Positions 23,745 to 41,600 of a stretch of DNA of 64,000 bases are shown here, one piece after another. How positions within the stretch are numbered: the first letter of the stretch is position 1; every line of letters starts with the position of its first letter. The position numbers and the translations under genes were made by a program. This DNA is from Glandiceps talaboti. Its lineage: Eukaryota; Hemichordata; Enteropneusta; Spengelidae. The stretch covers positions 14,857,500-14,921,499 of the forward strand of contig NC_135558.1 of NCBI RefSeq assembly GCF_964340395.1. The letters are read 5' to 3'. The notes under the pieces are model-generated. The model was not told where the DNA came from. It did no database searches and saw nothing but the letters and a program-made list of their open reading frames with translations.

Positions 23745-24700
23745 ATTGCTTGTTTCAATCTCTAAATACGAGGTTCCACACTAGTATTTTTAATACTCTC
23801 TTATTTTAAATATAAACTAGCCAGACAATGAAGTCATTTTTTTACCAAGCATCACATTTTCTGCCCCAAATCATTCGCGGCCATTCATTTTGATTTGGAC
23901 AATTTCCCAACATCCTCATGGAATCAACTATATATAGACTATATATAATAACATGACGTGCTATAGAAAAGTTATGTAAACATTGTCAATCGAAATACAT
24001 AGTAAAATACGGCCTTTAGTTACATATGTATATACGCGTTCGGTGGCGAACGCTGTTTGTGTGTATGTGAACGTTCGCGTTGAAGGTAAGATGGTTTTAA
24101 CGTTTATATAATTATTTGTGTTAATTCGACTGATACAGTAACGTGTACATTGCATTCTGTACGTGTACATTGCATTCTGGTAATTATATTATAGGTTATG
24201 TATGTGCAAACAAATTAGTCATTTAAAAAAAAATATTTCAGGTTTAGGAATATGACAAAACTATTATCCGCCTCTGAATGCAGAATATATGTGTCAATTA
24301 CCTGCTTCGACGTCAAATTTCATCAGTTCGGTGTAAACATTCACAAATATTTCGAAATATAGCTTTAGCGATTTATCTGGGAGTATGTATATGATATGCA
24401 GTTTAATTTTCACGTCACACCACACACAAACAAATTATTTCATCATCAGCCTGAGCTCTCTGTTCCCTGTGATTATACCTGCCACACTCCCCAACATTTA
24501 CATAATACACTAAAACCACGTATTAAAATATTTCAACCATTCAACTTTCCTCTTAAGTATTTTACACAATGTCTTAAATGTTGACGCAAATCGTTTTGCA
24601 ATGAACCTTTGTTCTGCCATCATACAGTGACATATTCGCGAAAGTCTAACTAAGAATCAATGAATTTCATGTAACAGTCATGTGTGTGTGTGTGTGTGTG
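23745..24700. other. far-upstream flank of gene B
   Basis: No gene is seen. From about 24010 on the sequence is closely similar to 37750-38160 upstream of gene C, which marks the start of the shared duplication unit of B and C. A TG microsatellite lies at 24687-24705. Confidence 0.5.
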
Positions 24701-24847
24701 TGTGTTCATTAATATGGTTTTTTTTTAATGTTAGGTAACTGCTTGCGATTGCTTAAATGTTAGGCTACCTTTTGATCTCTGTCAGTCATACCAATAATTA
24801 TACTGGAATTACTGTACACAACACAACACAACACCATACAGGCTTGC

Positions 24848-25092
24848 TTTATAATACACAATAACTACGTAATTTGTCTATGTCAACCAGCTGGAGATAA
24901 TTATCGCAAAAAGAATATTTTAAAAGAATATGGGCTCACAAAGTAGTATATATGTTCATGTATATTTTATCCACGCAGAATTGGGAATACACCTATCGCA
25001 TTGGTACTCGAGGTATATCCAGTGCATCATAACTAATTTCTAGTGTGCCAAAAACAATATTTATCGTTGCCTTGTCATCTGACCACTATATG
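24848..25092 (+). promoter_or_regulatory. candidate promoter and 5' UTR, gene B
   Basis: The conserved upstream block has TTTATAATACACA at 24848-24860, 245 nt before the ATG. It is closest to the equivalent block of gene C. Confidence 0.4.
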
Positions 25093-26385
25093 ATGTCGTC
25101 TTCACAGAAGAGGATAGTTTCAAAGTGGAAATGTATTCTTTACATTATACTCATTGTGTTTGCCATCTACGTTATAGTGGAATACATGGTAAGTGCGCAA
25201 ACATTTATTTAGTCATTGCATCTATTAGTATAAAAAAAAACTTGTAACTTGCAACCACAATTTTCAACAATAGCCTCCCGACCTGAACGACATCTTGGCT
25301 CAACAAACTATTTACTTCATCTCATATATAATCGTGCTTGAAACTTATAACGTTGTTAATATCGTATGTCTAAACAAAATCATACCAACAGTGGTACATT
25401 TATTGCCCGACTCGCATCATACTAGCGTAATAGGCGATATCAATTACTACCGGTAATGCTTCAGTGCGACGGTTAACGCAATTTGTAACGGCATCAACAG
25501 GTTTTTTTTAACAATGGTACTACTAGTACTACTACCAGGTTTACCTGTAGTCTGAATGCCTTTCTGCAACATTGTATAGTGTATCATAATATTGACCAAC
25601 ATCAGTCTGACAATGAACTACCGTCTGTTTAGTACATGCTGTAAGTTGTCTAACAACGTCAGTACTTACCTAACACAAGCAATACCATACAAGCATGGAC
25701 CCTTGTCTTTCATTATGCCGACATTGTATTTTTACCGAGTTACCAACTTGTTGTGAGGAACGTTCCTAAACGTGTAATATGTGTAGCCCACACACTTTGG
25801 TAGTTGGATCTAATTTGGTTGTCGGGCCTGCTAGTATGTCTTGGCGGGCCAAATATTGTGTACTTTTACAAGGTTCACACTAGTATATAGTATATTCATT
25901 TTAGTTACTCTGCTTATTTGTGTTTTAGGCTTTAAAAACATGGGAATTCGTCCCTCCCTGATGACATATAAATCAATTTATTTGGTGAAATATACACAAT
26001 CCATCAATACAAATTATTAGAAGGAAGCGGATATTCAGGATTATGTCGCGATGTCGTAAAAGTTATGGATGGCGACTGGACAATATTTCAAAACAATATC
26101 GCGAAACGCAGTGCTTATGATAGCAAGTCACTAATAAGAACGTACAAGCTATGGCCTCGGCAAAAGAAGACTCTTTGCTTGACATGGTAGCAATGTTTTT
26201 TTGCTCTCTGCCTGGTTGGTTTTGTGGAAATTCATGAACGACCAAGTATTGAGCCTTATCATGTCGTTCTACAAATTAGTTAATACCTTTATCATCTGGC
26301 TCGACAAAATCACTCAATGTTATTTAACGTCTTGCGTCTCGCTTAACAAAATCATAGTAACCTTGCTACATTTTTTATGTTGGTT

Positions 26386-26534
26386 GCATCATGGGAGTCA
26401 GCAGAAATCATATATTCATGGTTATACAGTCAATATTCACAATATACGTTTTACACCTTGGCGGTAGGCATTAGGGGTAATAAATAGTCATTGTGCTATG
26501 ATGAATATATTAATACTGCTGACTCCCATGATGC
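26386..26534. mobile_element. foldback element, gene B intron 1
   Basis: Palindromic ends GCATCATGGGAGTCAGCAG and its exact complement; same family and place as 6963-7121. Confidence 0.75.
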
Positions 26535-27280
26535 AATGGCTCATAGCAAATATATTCTATAAAGACATGGGATCGATCTGAAATCACAACTAAAAAAATG
26601 TAAATCATGAAATAACTCTCCATAACCTGCATGGCAATTAAAATGACTTTATTTCCTGGGCTGTCGTTTGCCTTTAAATTATAAAACCAGAAGATGTAAT
26701 GTGTAGTTTCATTTTTTGTCAGGTGCAATAATAAGTGAAGGCATAGTATAGTAGTTTATCAATTAAATATCCAACATAAGTTAAGATCTCTCATCCATAT
26801 TGCAAATTTAGAACTAATTCTTACAATGTTTATATCGTTCTTTCCAGAAAATTACAAGGAATGTAGTGTCTTATACACAAGTTATTAAAGCACCAGTCCA
26901 GAAACTTGAAGACGTGTCTTCGCAAATGAAACAAGGCTTACTGGACGAAAAGGAGAAAGCGTCAGTCCTTAATGATCACTTTCCGTACATAAATTATAGT
27001 CACTTTGGGATGGACTGGATTGGCATCATTAAGGAATTTGAGTGGTCTTACGGTAATTTGAATCGAGGTGACACTGTTAAACAGGATTTAAAACCGTTTG
27101 AAGCAGAAATTAATTCCTTTGGATTAACGGCAATCTCCAAATCAAAGTAAGAAAATCGTGAAATGTTATCTTTTTACTTCCATGTCATAACTTTATTGAT
27201 AAACCTAAAATCACATCTCTAAGTTTAAGTGTTGTGTCTGTGCTATCATGAATTATGGGATTCGGTAAATTCTATTTCTG

Positions 27281-27282
<2 letters not shown>

Positions 27283-27325
<43 letters not shown>

Positions 27326-27400
27326 TGTTTGTATTTACGTACGTACATACGTACGTGTGTGTATGTATGTATGTACATGTATGTATGTATGTATGCTCAC
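27283..27400. repeat. microsatellite in gene B intron 2 (TG then TATG/TACG)
   Basis: A TG run is followed by TACG and TATG units, at the same intron position as the arrays in the other genes. Confidence 0.95.
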
Positions 27401-27500
27401 TCATCTATCAATCCTGCTCTCATTCCTTCGCTCTCTCTTTTTCTTTCTGTCTTGTTGTTACAAAATCCTATCTTGAAATGTCATCACTTGTGTATTTCAG

Positions 27501-28049
27501 ATTATCACTAGTACAGGACAAGGCCTTCAGGAAGGGTGATTACATTCAAGTCATTATGGAAGCCTATGATGAGTATGGTAATAGACGCTGACGTGGAGGA
27601 GACTTTCTACAAGGCTTGATGACAAATGAAAATCTCGGTACAAGAACTGCAGGGAGGGTATTCGATTATGGCAACGGCACCTACAGCATATATTTCTATG
27701 CTGCTTGGAGAGGGGATGCAAGCATAACCATTCACTTGGTACATTATAGAGAAGCCATCTTGTACCAAAAGTTTTTAAATAGCTTTGAAAACAAACGTCT
27801 CGGGTTCTCAGCAAGTTTCACCGATGGTAAAGTAGAAGAAATAACGAATTGCACTACGACAAACGAACTTGGAATATGGCAGGATAAATGTGGTTTTGTC
27901 AGTCCTTCGTCTTTAGGGAAAACAGCCTTTATTTGTGAGAAGCCGGAGACATTATCTTGTGAGGACTTATACAGCACAACTCATAACCTCATTGGCATGA
28001 AGATTAATACAGCAAGGGATATGGAGGGAATGTCATATCTTTTCGATAC
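27501..28049 (+). pseudogene. NXPE-like: gene B exon 3, neurexophilin-like region with nonsense codon
   Basis: 549 nt, the same length and phase as in the other copies. The TGA at 27589-27591 is the only break. Downstream codons still read as an ordinary NXPE-like region with sequons and the [12 protein letters not shown] tail. KVEE and DLYST group it with gene D. Confidence 0.8.
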
Positions 28050-29084
28050 GTAAGTACAGATGTAGCGAACAGAACCTTTGCAACAACAGCTAAATATAAA
28101 AGAGATAGTGCTGAGACGACTGATCATAGTTTAAGCTGCCGACCCCCTCCCCCCCAAAAAAGAGTAAATTGAAAAAGTAAAAGTGTGATAATTTACTTCT
28201 ATTTCCCATTTAAGCTTAGATTTACTTTCCAATGTATCGCATTTTACTTGTTTTTTATATTACACTCCTGAGAGAATGGATGTCATTTCAGCCTATGGCA
28301 ACACACTCTCCATATTGTGTTTGTCTACTTCTGAAACACATAATTGTCCCCATTTACTTCTTTTAGACCTAATCAATGTATTGACTCAATATTACAGTAA
28401 CATTGATTTATATTAGGCCCGAAAGAATTACTCTGTACAATGGGCAACCTATAGCCCAGTATATCAAAGTAGGAGGTATCATATCTTTTGAATTGTATAT
28501 TGCAGTAAAAGCTTACTGCAAATGTATTAAAATTTACCAGAACAAATTATATAAACATGATTCAAAGTGAATGCATTCCATAAGGACAAACCTTTAAATT
28601 GTTTTTCCTTCACACCATGTCCAAAAGATGAGAACATGAAATGAACCTACAACAGAGGCACCCCATGTTATTTTGTACCAATGTATGTCAAGTGTGATAC
28701 GGAGAAGAATTTTCGACACCTACAAAGCTAGGTTTAATAGTTTATAAACTGATAAACGACGTTCTGATCAGCAGCATTTTTGTGGATCAGATACTTATAT
28801 TAAAGTGCTTATTACTAATCTTTCAGATGTTGTTAGTAAGAGTCTCTTTTCCTTGTTGGTGCTTGCTAATGATAGAAAGAAATGGATAATATTGGTATTA
28901 GCTTGATGAATTCACTCTTTTTGCGAAAAATACCTTCAATTATAATTTTCTTACATTTGAAATCCTCTTGGCCACTGATGTGTGTCATGTTGTATGTTTC
29001 AAATGAAAATATACCTGTGTTTGTAAGTCATGGTATTACATTGAGCTTTAGAGCTAAACACAAACCTGAAGATTTTTACCTAAA
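28050..29084. other. gene B intron 3, left part
   Basis: Intron sequence that aligns by eye with 43043-44080 of gene C and 53130 onward of gene D. No exon or named element is seen. Confidence 0.5.
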
Positions 29085-31010
<1,926 letters not shown>

Positions 31011-31584
31011 AACAATGTTAAAGTTTGTGTTTAACGCATTAGTATGTTATTTTACTTTACTTTATCGGACATTTAAAGCAGCCATGCCCCATCACACTTT
31101 ATAATACACAATTCAGTCATGTATTGAATTTCATGGAATTTCTTTTGCAATTCAGACAACTCCAAAACTCTACTGTTGGTAATCCAATAACAATCAAAAT
31201 TCAAGGTAAGCATATCGATTAATTGTTCCTAACACAAGAGTTAGAAAATGGCCGATAAAAAATTGAATAATGGCGAATATCTATATTTCAAGAGGCTGAT
31301 TATGCATGCACATACTCGACAATGTCTGCCACGAATACCGTAATATTCTATTATAATGTAATGTATAATAAAATGTGAGAAAGGATGTCCTTGAATTATT
31401 CATTTCAATTTAGTTTTGATTGTAGGATGATTACAACATTAATATTGAACTTGAGAAGTACACATCAAAATAAAATCGGATTGAAAAAATCAAAGAAGCA
31501 ACAAATGGCAAATGTGTCACCTGCTGATTCACTATGACTTTAATGAATAGTTGTTGACCATATTCCTTTGATATTTCATCACAG

Positions 31585-32318
31585 ATTCTAATGTGACACC
31601 AAAACTTCCATTATGTGGACCTGACCTACCGGTTACACTGTCCAGTGGTTATTGGAAGGACAACCTGACCTTTGTGCCTTTAATGTGTCGAAGTCAACAA
31701 TGGCAGAAAGAAGACATGGAAACATGTCTTGCTGGAAAGGAATTATATATGTACGGAGATTCAACCGTAGATCAAGTTAGAAAAAGTTTGACATTTCTTC
31801 ACGTCCTACCATCTGAGTCAATTCACGTTCAATTCGTTTTACTCAGGGGTGGTTCTCCTGTCCAATATGTTAAGAATTTGTTATTTGAAGCTGATTTTAT
31901 AGATAGAATACGAAATTGCACCTCTGTGACCCCTGTGGTTATGATGAATTTTTGTTTCCATTTTGGTTCTTGGACAACAAGAGCTTATTTGGATAGAATC
32001 TTTGGAGCAAAATATGCCGTTCTCAGACTATTTAAACGATGCCCAAAAGCGATTGTCATCATTAAATTAGCTCATCCACGAGATAACGCCGACGTTGTAC
32101 AGAGAGTGCATAGCTCTAACTACATATATCATGATATGGACAGAATGATTCGTCGGGTCTTTGGTGGCATTGGTGTCAGATTCTTGGATCTCTGGGATCT
32201 TGTCTCGTCTCATATTTCCGACAACCATGTTCACATGTCTGACCCCGTAATAACGCAAGAACTTTATCTTATGTTATCGTACATTTGTCCAGAAATGGTG
32301 AAGAAATTATCATACTAA
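31585..32318 (+). CDS. NXPE-like: gene B exon 5, PC-esterase domain
   Basis: Open frame with [36 protein letters not shown], and LDLWD...VHM; ends KKLSY-stop. FEADFIDR and DVVQ group it with gene A, unlike its exon 3. It lies downstream of the gene's nonsense codon, so it is translated only if that codon is not fixed. Confidence 0.8.
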
Positions 32319-32488
32319 AAGACAATTGTCTACAGCTTATTCATGTTATCGTCAACCATGTACCAACCATATCATGTTGGCACGACACATGATTGCTTCA
32401 TTCGTTGTTAGTTGAAGACAGGTAAACTTAATTAATGCCACCACTAAATGTTTTTTTCCTTCTCCCTGGGACTCGAAATCGCTAGAAT

Positions 32489-35092
<2,604 letters not shown>

Positions 35093-35527
35093 CGCTAGGA
35101 TTAACTTCATCGGAAATATACTTTTGAACCTTCTTCTTTGATTGGGAACATTACAGTTTGTTTGCAGCTTTTGTACATTGGTTAAAATGCGAGTAAATTC
35201 TCGTTCTGTGAGTTTTCTGAGATCGACCTGCAACCCAAAGAATGGCATAAGTACGTTCTATCTGAATTCTCGTAAAAACGTTTGTTGGATGTCAAATTTA
35301 ATGTGACGCGGGATTGCAATTTTGAAGTCAATTTTATACCTTACCTAACCAATTTAAACTTAATATTTTGGAATATGTATGATCATTGTCTTCCACTAGC
35401 CAGTAGTTTGTTTAAAACATCGTCATTTTTTCTCTGAGTTAAATTAATTGTGAGTTTTCCAGTTACACGTTTCACTTACACGGTGCAAGCAATATATCCC
35501 TTCTTAGCTGTATAGAACAGAACAAAT

Positions 35528-35533
35528 AATAAA
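35528..35533 (+). terminator. candidate poly(A) signal region of gene B, displaced by insertion
   Basis: AATAAA lies in a block conserved downstream of genes B, C and D (GTATAGAACAGAA...AGAAAGCTGG). In gene B the LINE insertion pushes it over 3 kb beyond the stop codon. Confidence 0.3.
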
Positions 35534-35639
35534 TGCACTAGAAAGCTGGTCATGAATAAGTTGTGTTTTAGTTCGTTCATATTTGCAAGTTTGGCTTCGG
35601 TACAATGTTAAGAATAATACAACTATTATGTGGTTCATT

Positions 35640-35757
35640 ATATGTATTTATGAATGCATGTATGTATATACGTATGTATGTATGTATGTATGTATGTATG
35701 TATGTATGCATGCATGCATGCAGGTAGGTAGGTAGGTAGGTAGGTAGGTAGGTAGGT

Positions 35758-35814
<57 letters not shown>

Positions 35815-35830
35815 CGTACGGATGTCAATG
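35640..35830. repeat. compound microsatellite (TATG, GCAT, GTAG, TG)
   Basis: Consecutive arrays of TATG, TGCA, GGTA and TG. Equivalent microsatellites lie downstream of gene C (46938-47060) and gene D (61962-62110), so this is an old microsatellite of the duplicated unit. Confidence 0.95.
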
Positions 35831-36109
35831 TATATATGTATCAGTATATGTAGGTATATGTTATCATGCATATGAGTGCAAATAAGCCAACCCATCTGGA
35901 ATACCTTGTATTAACATTTCATTTCACAACAATAGTTTTGGTTTGTATAACAATGTTTTTTATCCATCAAGTATTGAGTCTGTAACCGATATCTTCACCG
36001 TTATCAGTGCCAATTACTATTAAACGTTTCTGGTGAAATTCATATGGCAATGTCAGCAAGTGTATGGCAAGAAACACACATTGAACTATGAACTGACGAG
36101 TGAACAATG

Positions 36110-36950
36110 GACAACTGTCTAAAGGGCGGTCTTTACAAAAAAAATGTAATCCCGCAGTATGGTTTACATATTTAAAAGCCGACGTAGTCCAAGTAATACT
36201 TGCATGATAGACATTATAGAGACTGTTGAAAATATAAATGTCTACGATGTTGACAAAAATGTAATCATGCAGCACGAATGACATTTAAAGGCGACGTATT
36301 TGAGACATTTTTGGCACGATGGAATCCAAATATGTCTGTCGTGTAAAAGAAATGTAATCATCCGTGCAGTAATTCTTTGTCTTCTTGATCTTCATGCACG
36401 TCTGTTTTCTTTCCCAGGTGATGCCTATGTACAAACTATCACAGAGATAGCTACATTTTATTTGATTTTGTATCGAATAAAATATAATCCCGACCTACCC
36501 TATTCTCTGAGGCCTTGTTACCGGAAATACTGTTATTTTATTCTCAAATTAAAAAGCCGACGTATTTGATGATATGCTTGCGAATACATTTTTGACACGA
36601 TTGAAAAACCAAAAATATATGTCGTGCAGACAAAACAATGTAACGTTCAGTAGGATTGATATTAAAATGCCGACATTGTCCAAGAAATATGTTTGCACGA
36701 TAGATATTTATAATTGAAAACCGAAAGTGTCTATCGTGAAAAATGTAGCATGGTTGATACATTTAAAAGCCGACGTATTGGAAGAAATACTTGCACGATA
36801 GATATCCAGGATTGAAAACAAAAAGTGTCGATCGTATAAAATGTAACCGTGCAGCATGATCGACATTTTCGAAAATAGGACGACGTTTCTTTCAAAAGTG
36901 GATATCGTGCTGCAGGATTACATTGTAGGTCTACAATTGCACTTTTGGTT
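36110..36950. repeat. degenerate tandem repeat of about 100-120 bp with internal palindromes
   Basis: Units share AAAAGCCGACGTATT, a GCACGATAGATAT motif, then its near-complement TCTATCGTG, then ATGTAA..GCAGCATGAT. About seven diverged units are visible. Each unit can fold on its CACGATAGA/TCTATCGTG pair. No coding potential is evident. Confidence 0.65.
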
Positions 36951-38160
36951 TTTAATAGTGCGGAAATTTAACAGTTGCATTACAAAATGAGGAAAATGCA
37001 GCACTAAACTCAAAAATAAAAATTATTGAGTGTTTCATGAGTCTGTATTTTGCCCTTTTCTCCTTATGCCCCGACATTTGCTACGAAATAATGCTCGACA
37101 GAAATCGAATTTATTCCCAGAGGATCCCGGGAAATTTGTTTCCAAGTTTGGAGGTCAAAGGTTGTAACTTCCGACTTCCTGTTTTCCGAATTTGATCATA
37201 TGATCGGTACATCGCCAGTGTGTAGGCCTGGTTTAGTGTTAGGGCACTTACTTACAGACAAGCTTACCTTCATTTGTGCTTTAAGATTTCTGGTTGTGGA
37301 ATCACCATTGCAATTTTTGAAAGTTAATTTCTTTGCAAATTTCTGGACACGTTCTTTTGGACTTAGTCCCCATTCTGTGTACTGCCATTAGTCGGATCAG
37401 TAGATGTTTACACTCACTGCACAATGTGTTAATTAGGCAATTAACCTGGGAGCTTGTTCAAGGATAAGCAATCTGATAATTAATGCAAAGTTGCTAAAAT
37501 CTGATAAGACAATGGTATCAGTAGAAAATAGGGGGGGGGGAAGTGACAGGTAACAATATTTTAAAACTTTATTTGAAATGTAGAGAAAATAATATTAGGA
37601 ATCTGGAAAATCGTGAGAACCAAATTGATTATTTGTCTTTTACCCTATGGTAAGACTATACAATAACATGACAAGCTGTAGGAAATACACACATGCTACT
37701 AAGAGTAATGTAAACAATCGAAATATGCAGCAAAATACGTGGCGTTTTGTTACATATAAATTAGGCATTCGGTGGAGAACACTGTATGTGTGTATGTGAA
37801 CGTGTACGTTGAAGGTAAGATGGTTTTACCTTTATTTATATAATTATTTGTGTTAATTCGATTCAGTAGTTCGTGTGTCTGACTGTCGACGTCAAATTTC
37901 ATCATATTTCGGTGAAAACATTCATTAATATCTCGAAATACAGCTTTTAGTGATTTATCTGGGCATATGTATATGATATGTAGTTTAATTCTCACGTCAC
38001 GTCACACCACACTCAAAACAAATTATTTCATCATCAGCATGCGCTCTCTGCTCCCTGTGATTATACCTTTCACCCTCCAGTTCTTTTACATAATACACTA
38101 AAACCACGTATTAAAATATTTCAACCATTCAACTTTCCTCTTACGTATTTTACAGTCATT
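36951..38160. other. intergenic B-C, no gene seen
   Basis: Nothing recognisable up to about 37750. From there the sequence matches the upstream flank of gene B (from 24010). Confidence 0.5.
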
Positions 38161-38202
38161 TTACATTTTAATAGTCATGTGTGCATATATGTGTGTGTAT
38201 TC

Positions 38203-38302
<100 letters not shown>

Positions 38303-38462
38303 GTTGGGTTACCGCTTGCGATTACTCAAATGTTAGGCTACCTGTTGATCTCTGTTAGTCATACCATACACAACTAACATGTGTTAGTTGTCTGTGGTGA
38401 TACTGATACAATAATTATTATACTGGAATTACTGTACACAACACAACACCATACAGGCTTGC

Positions 38463-38678
38463 TTTATAATGCACAATAACTACGTGATTTGTCGGTGGCA
38501 ACCAGCTGGAGATAATTATTAAAGAATATTTTAAAAGAATATGGGGTCACAAAGTAATATATGTTCAGGTATATTTTATCCACGTAGAATTCGACATACA
38601 CCTATCGCATTGGTACTCGAGGTATATCCAGAGCAGCATACCTAATTTATCGTTGCCTCGTGATCTGACCACTATATG
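38463..38678 (+). promoter_or_regulatory. candidate promoter and 5' UTR, gene C
   Basis: TTTATAATGCACA at 38463-38475, 216 nt before the ATG, within the conserved upstream block. Confidence 0.4.
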
Positions 38679-41600
38679 ATGTCGTCTTCACAGAAGAGGA
38701 TAGTTTCAAAGGGGAAATATATTCTTTACATTATACTCATCTTGTTTGCCATCTACGTTATAGTGGAATACATGGTAAGTGCGCAAACATTTATTTAGTC
38801 ATTGCATCTATTAGTATTAAAAAAAAAAACTTGTAACTTGAAACCACAATTTTCAACAATAGCCTCCCGACCTGAACGACATCGTGGCTCAACAAACTAT
38901 TTCATTACTTCATCTCATATATAGTCGTACTTGAAACTTATAACGTTGTTAAATTTATCGTATGTCTAAACAAAATCATACTAACAGTGGTACATTTATT
39001 GCTGTCAACCCGCATCATAGTAGCGTAATAGGCGATATCAATTACTACCGGTAATGATTTACTATGATTTACTATGATTGCCATGCCATGGCAAAACAGG
39101 GAAGGAAGCCTCAAAGGCTTAGATGATCCTTTTTTTGTTCTTATGCTATCAATTCACACATAGTCTTTGTGAATTTGGCAAGTTTTAAAGAATGTCCTCT
39201 GGTTCTACTTGCCTGACTACGTGTGAACAATTTATCTGCAGGAACTTTATCAAAACCTTTTATAATCAGAAAGACTTGAATTAGGTCGAAGTCTTCTTTC
39301 CTCCAGTGCACTTAATTTAAGTGCCATCAGCCTGTCATCGTAACACAAATTATGTAGTTCTGTTATCTTAATAGCTTTTCTTTGAACCTTTTCTAGTAGA
39401 TAAATGCCTTTACTGTAATATGGGTTCTAGCATTTAACTGCATAATCCAAGTGTGGCCTTACTAACGAGTTGTATAATTTCATAATTATATATTTCGATT
39501 TGTAGGTTATGTTCCTTTTAATGAGTCCGAGTGTTCTGTTTGCTTTCTTTGCTGCTGTGGCACACAGTACTGAGCTTTAGTGAATTTTGAATTAAAATAC
39601 CCTTAATCCCTTTCTTCTGACACAACATTCAACTGAATGTCATACATAGTATAATTATATGCTGGGTTTGTCACACCAATGTGCATTACTTTGCACTTGT
39701 CAACATCGAATGTCATTTGCCAATCTGAAGACCACTGTGTTAAATTGATTAAGTCCTCTTGGAAACTGTCTTTTTGCTAGATGGAGTTTACAGTTGTACA
39801 AACTTTAGTGTCATCAAATTTCAGTATAATGCTTCAGTGTGACGGTTAACGCTTTTGTAACGGCATCAACCGTTTTTTTTTTAACAATGATACTACTAGT
39901 ACTACTACCAGGTTTACCTGCAGTCTGAATGCCTTTTTGCAACATTGTATAGTGTATCATACTATTGACCAACATCAGTCTGACAATGAACTACTGTCTG
40001 TTTAGAACATGCTGTAAGGTGTCTAACAACGTAAGTACTTACCTAACACAAGCAATACCATACAAGCATGGACCCTTGTCTTTCATTATGCCGACACTGT
40101 ATTTTTACCGAGTTATCAACTTGTTGTGAGGAACGTTCCTAAACGTGTAATATTTGTAGCCCACACACTTTGGTTGTCGGACCTAACTTGGATGTCGGGC
40201 CTGCTAGTATGGCTTGGCGGGCCAAATATTGCGTACTTTTACAAAGTTCACACTAATATATAGTATATCCATTTTAGTTACTCTGCTATTTGTGTTTTAT
40301 GCTTTGAAAACGTGGGAATTCGTCCCTCCCTGATGACATATACATCAATTAATTTGGTGAAAGATACACAATCCATCAATACAAATTATTAGAAGGAAGC
40401 GAATATTCAGGATTATGTCGCGATGTCGTAAAATTATGGATGTTGTCTGCACAATATTTGAAAGCCAGAAAGCTTGTTGCAACGAAAACAATATCACGCA
40501 ACGCAGTGATTACGATAGCAAGTCACTAACAAGAACGTACAAGCTATGGCCTTATAAAAAATACTCCTCTGTACGTGACATGGTACCGGTAGCAGTATGT
40601 TTTTTTCTCTCTGCCTGGTTGGTTTTGTGGAAATTCATGAACGACATATTATTTTATTGACTGAGCCTTATCATGTCGTTCTGCAACTTAGTTGGTACAT
40701 TTATCGTCTGGCTCGACAAATCATTAAATGTTATCTTGTGTGTCGCTTGACAAAATCATAGTAACCAGCACGGTTAAAATTTGTTTAATATGTGGGTTGC
40801 ATCATGGGAGTCAGCAGAAATAATATATTCATGGTTATGCACTGAATATTCATAAAATATGTTTTACACAGATGGGTTAGCATTAGGAGTTATGAATATT
40901 CATTGTGCTATCATAAATATATTATTTCTGCTGACTTCCATTATGCAATGGAACATAGCAAATATATTCTATAAAGACATGGGATCGACGTGATGATTCT
41001 CTGAAATCACAACTAATTGTAGGTAATATGTAAATCATGAAGTGACTCTCCAGAACCTGCATGGCAATTAAAATGTCTTATTTCCTTGGGCGTTGTTCCC
41101 CTTTAGGTGACAAAACCAGACTTAATATAGTGTATAGTTTCATTTTTTTTCAAGTGGAATAATAAGTGAAGGCATAGTATAGTAGTTTATTAATTAAATA
41201 TCCAACATAAGTTAAGATCTGTCATCCATATTGCAAATTTAAAACTAATTCTTACAATGTTAATATCGTTCTTTCCAGAAAACAAAATCATAGTAACCTT
41301 GCTACATTTTTATGTTGGTTGCATCATGGGAGTCAGCAGAAATCATATATTCATGGTTATACAATCAATATTCACAATATACGTTTTACACCTTGGCGGT
41401 AGGCATTAGGGGTAATAAATAGTAATTGTGCTATCATGATGAATATATTATTACTGCTGACTCCCATGATGCAATGGCCCATAGCAAATATATTCTATAA
41501 AGACATGGGATCGATCTGAAATCACAACTAAAAAAATGTAAATCATGAAATAACTCTCCATAACCTGCATGGCAATTAAAATAACTTTATTTCCTGGGCT

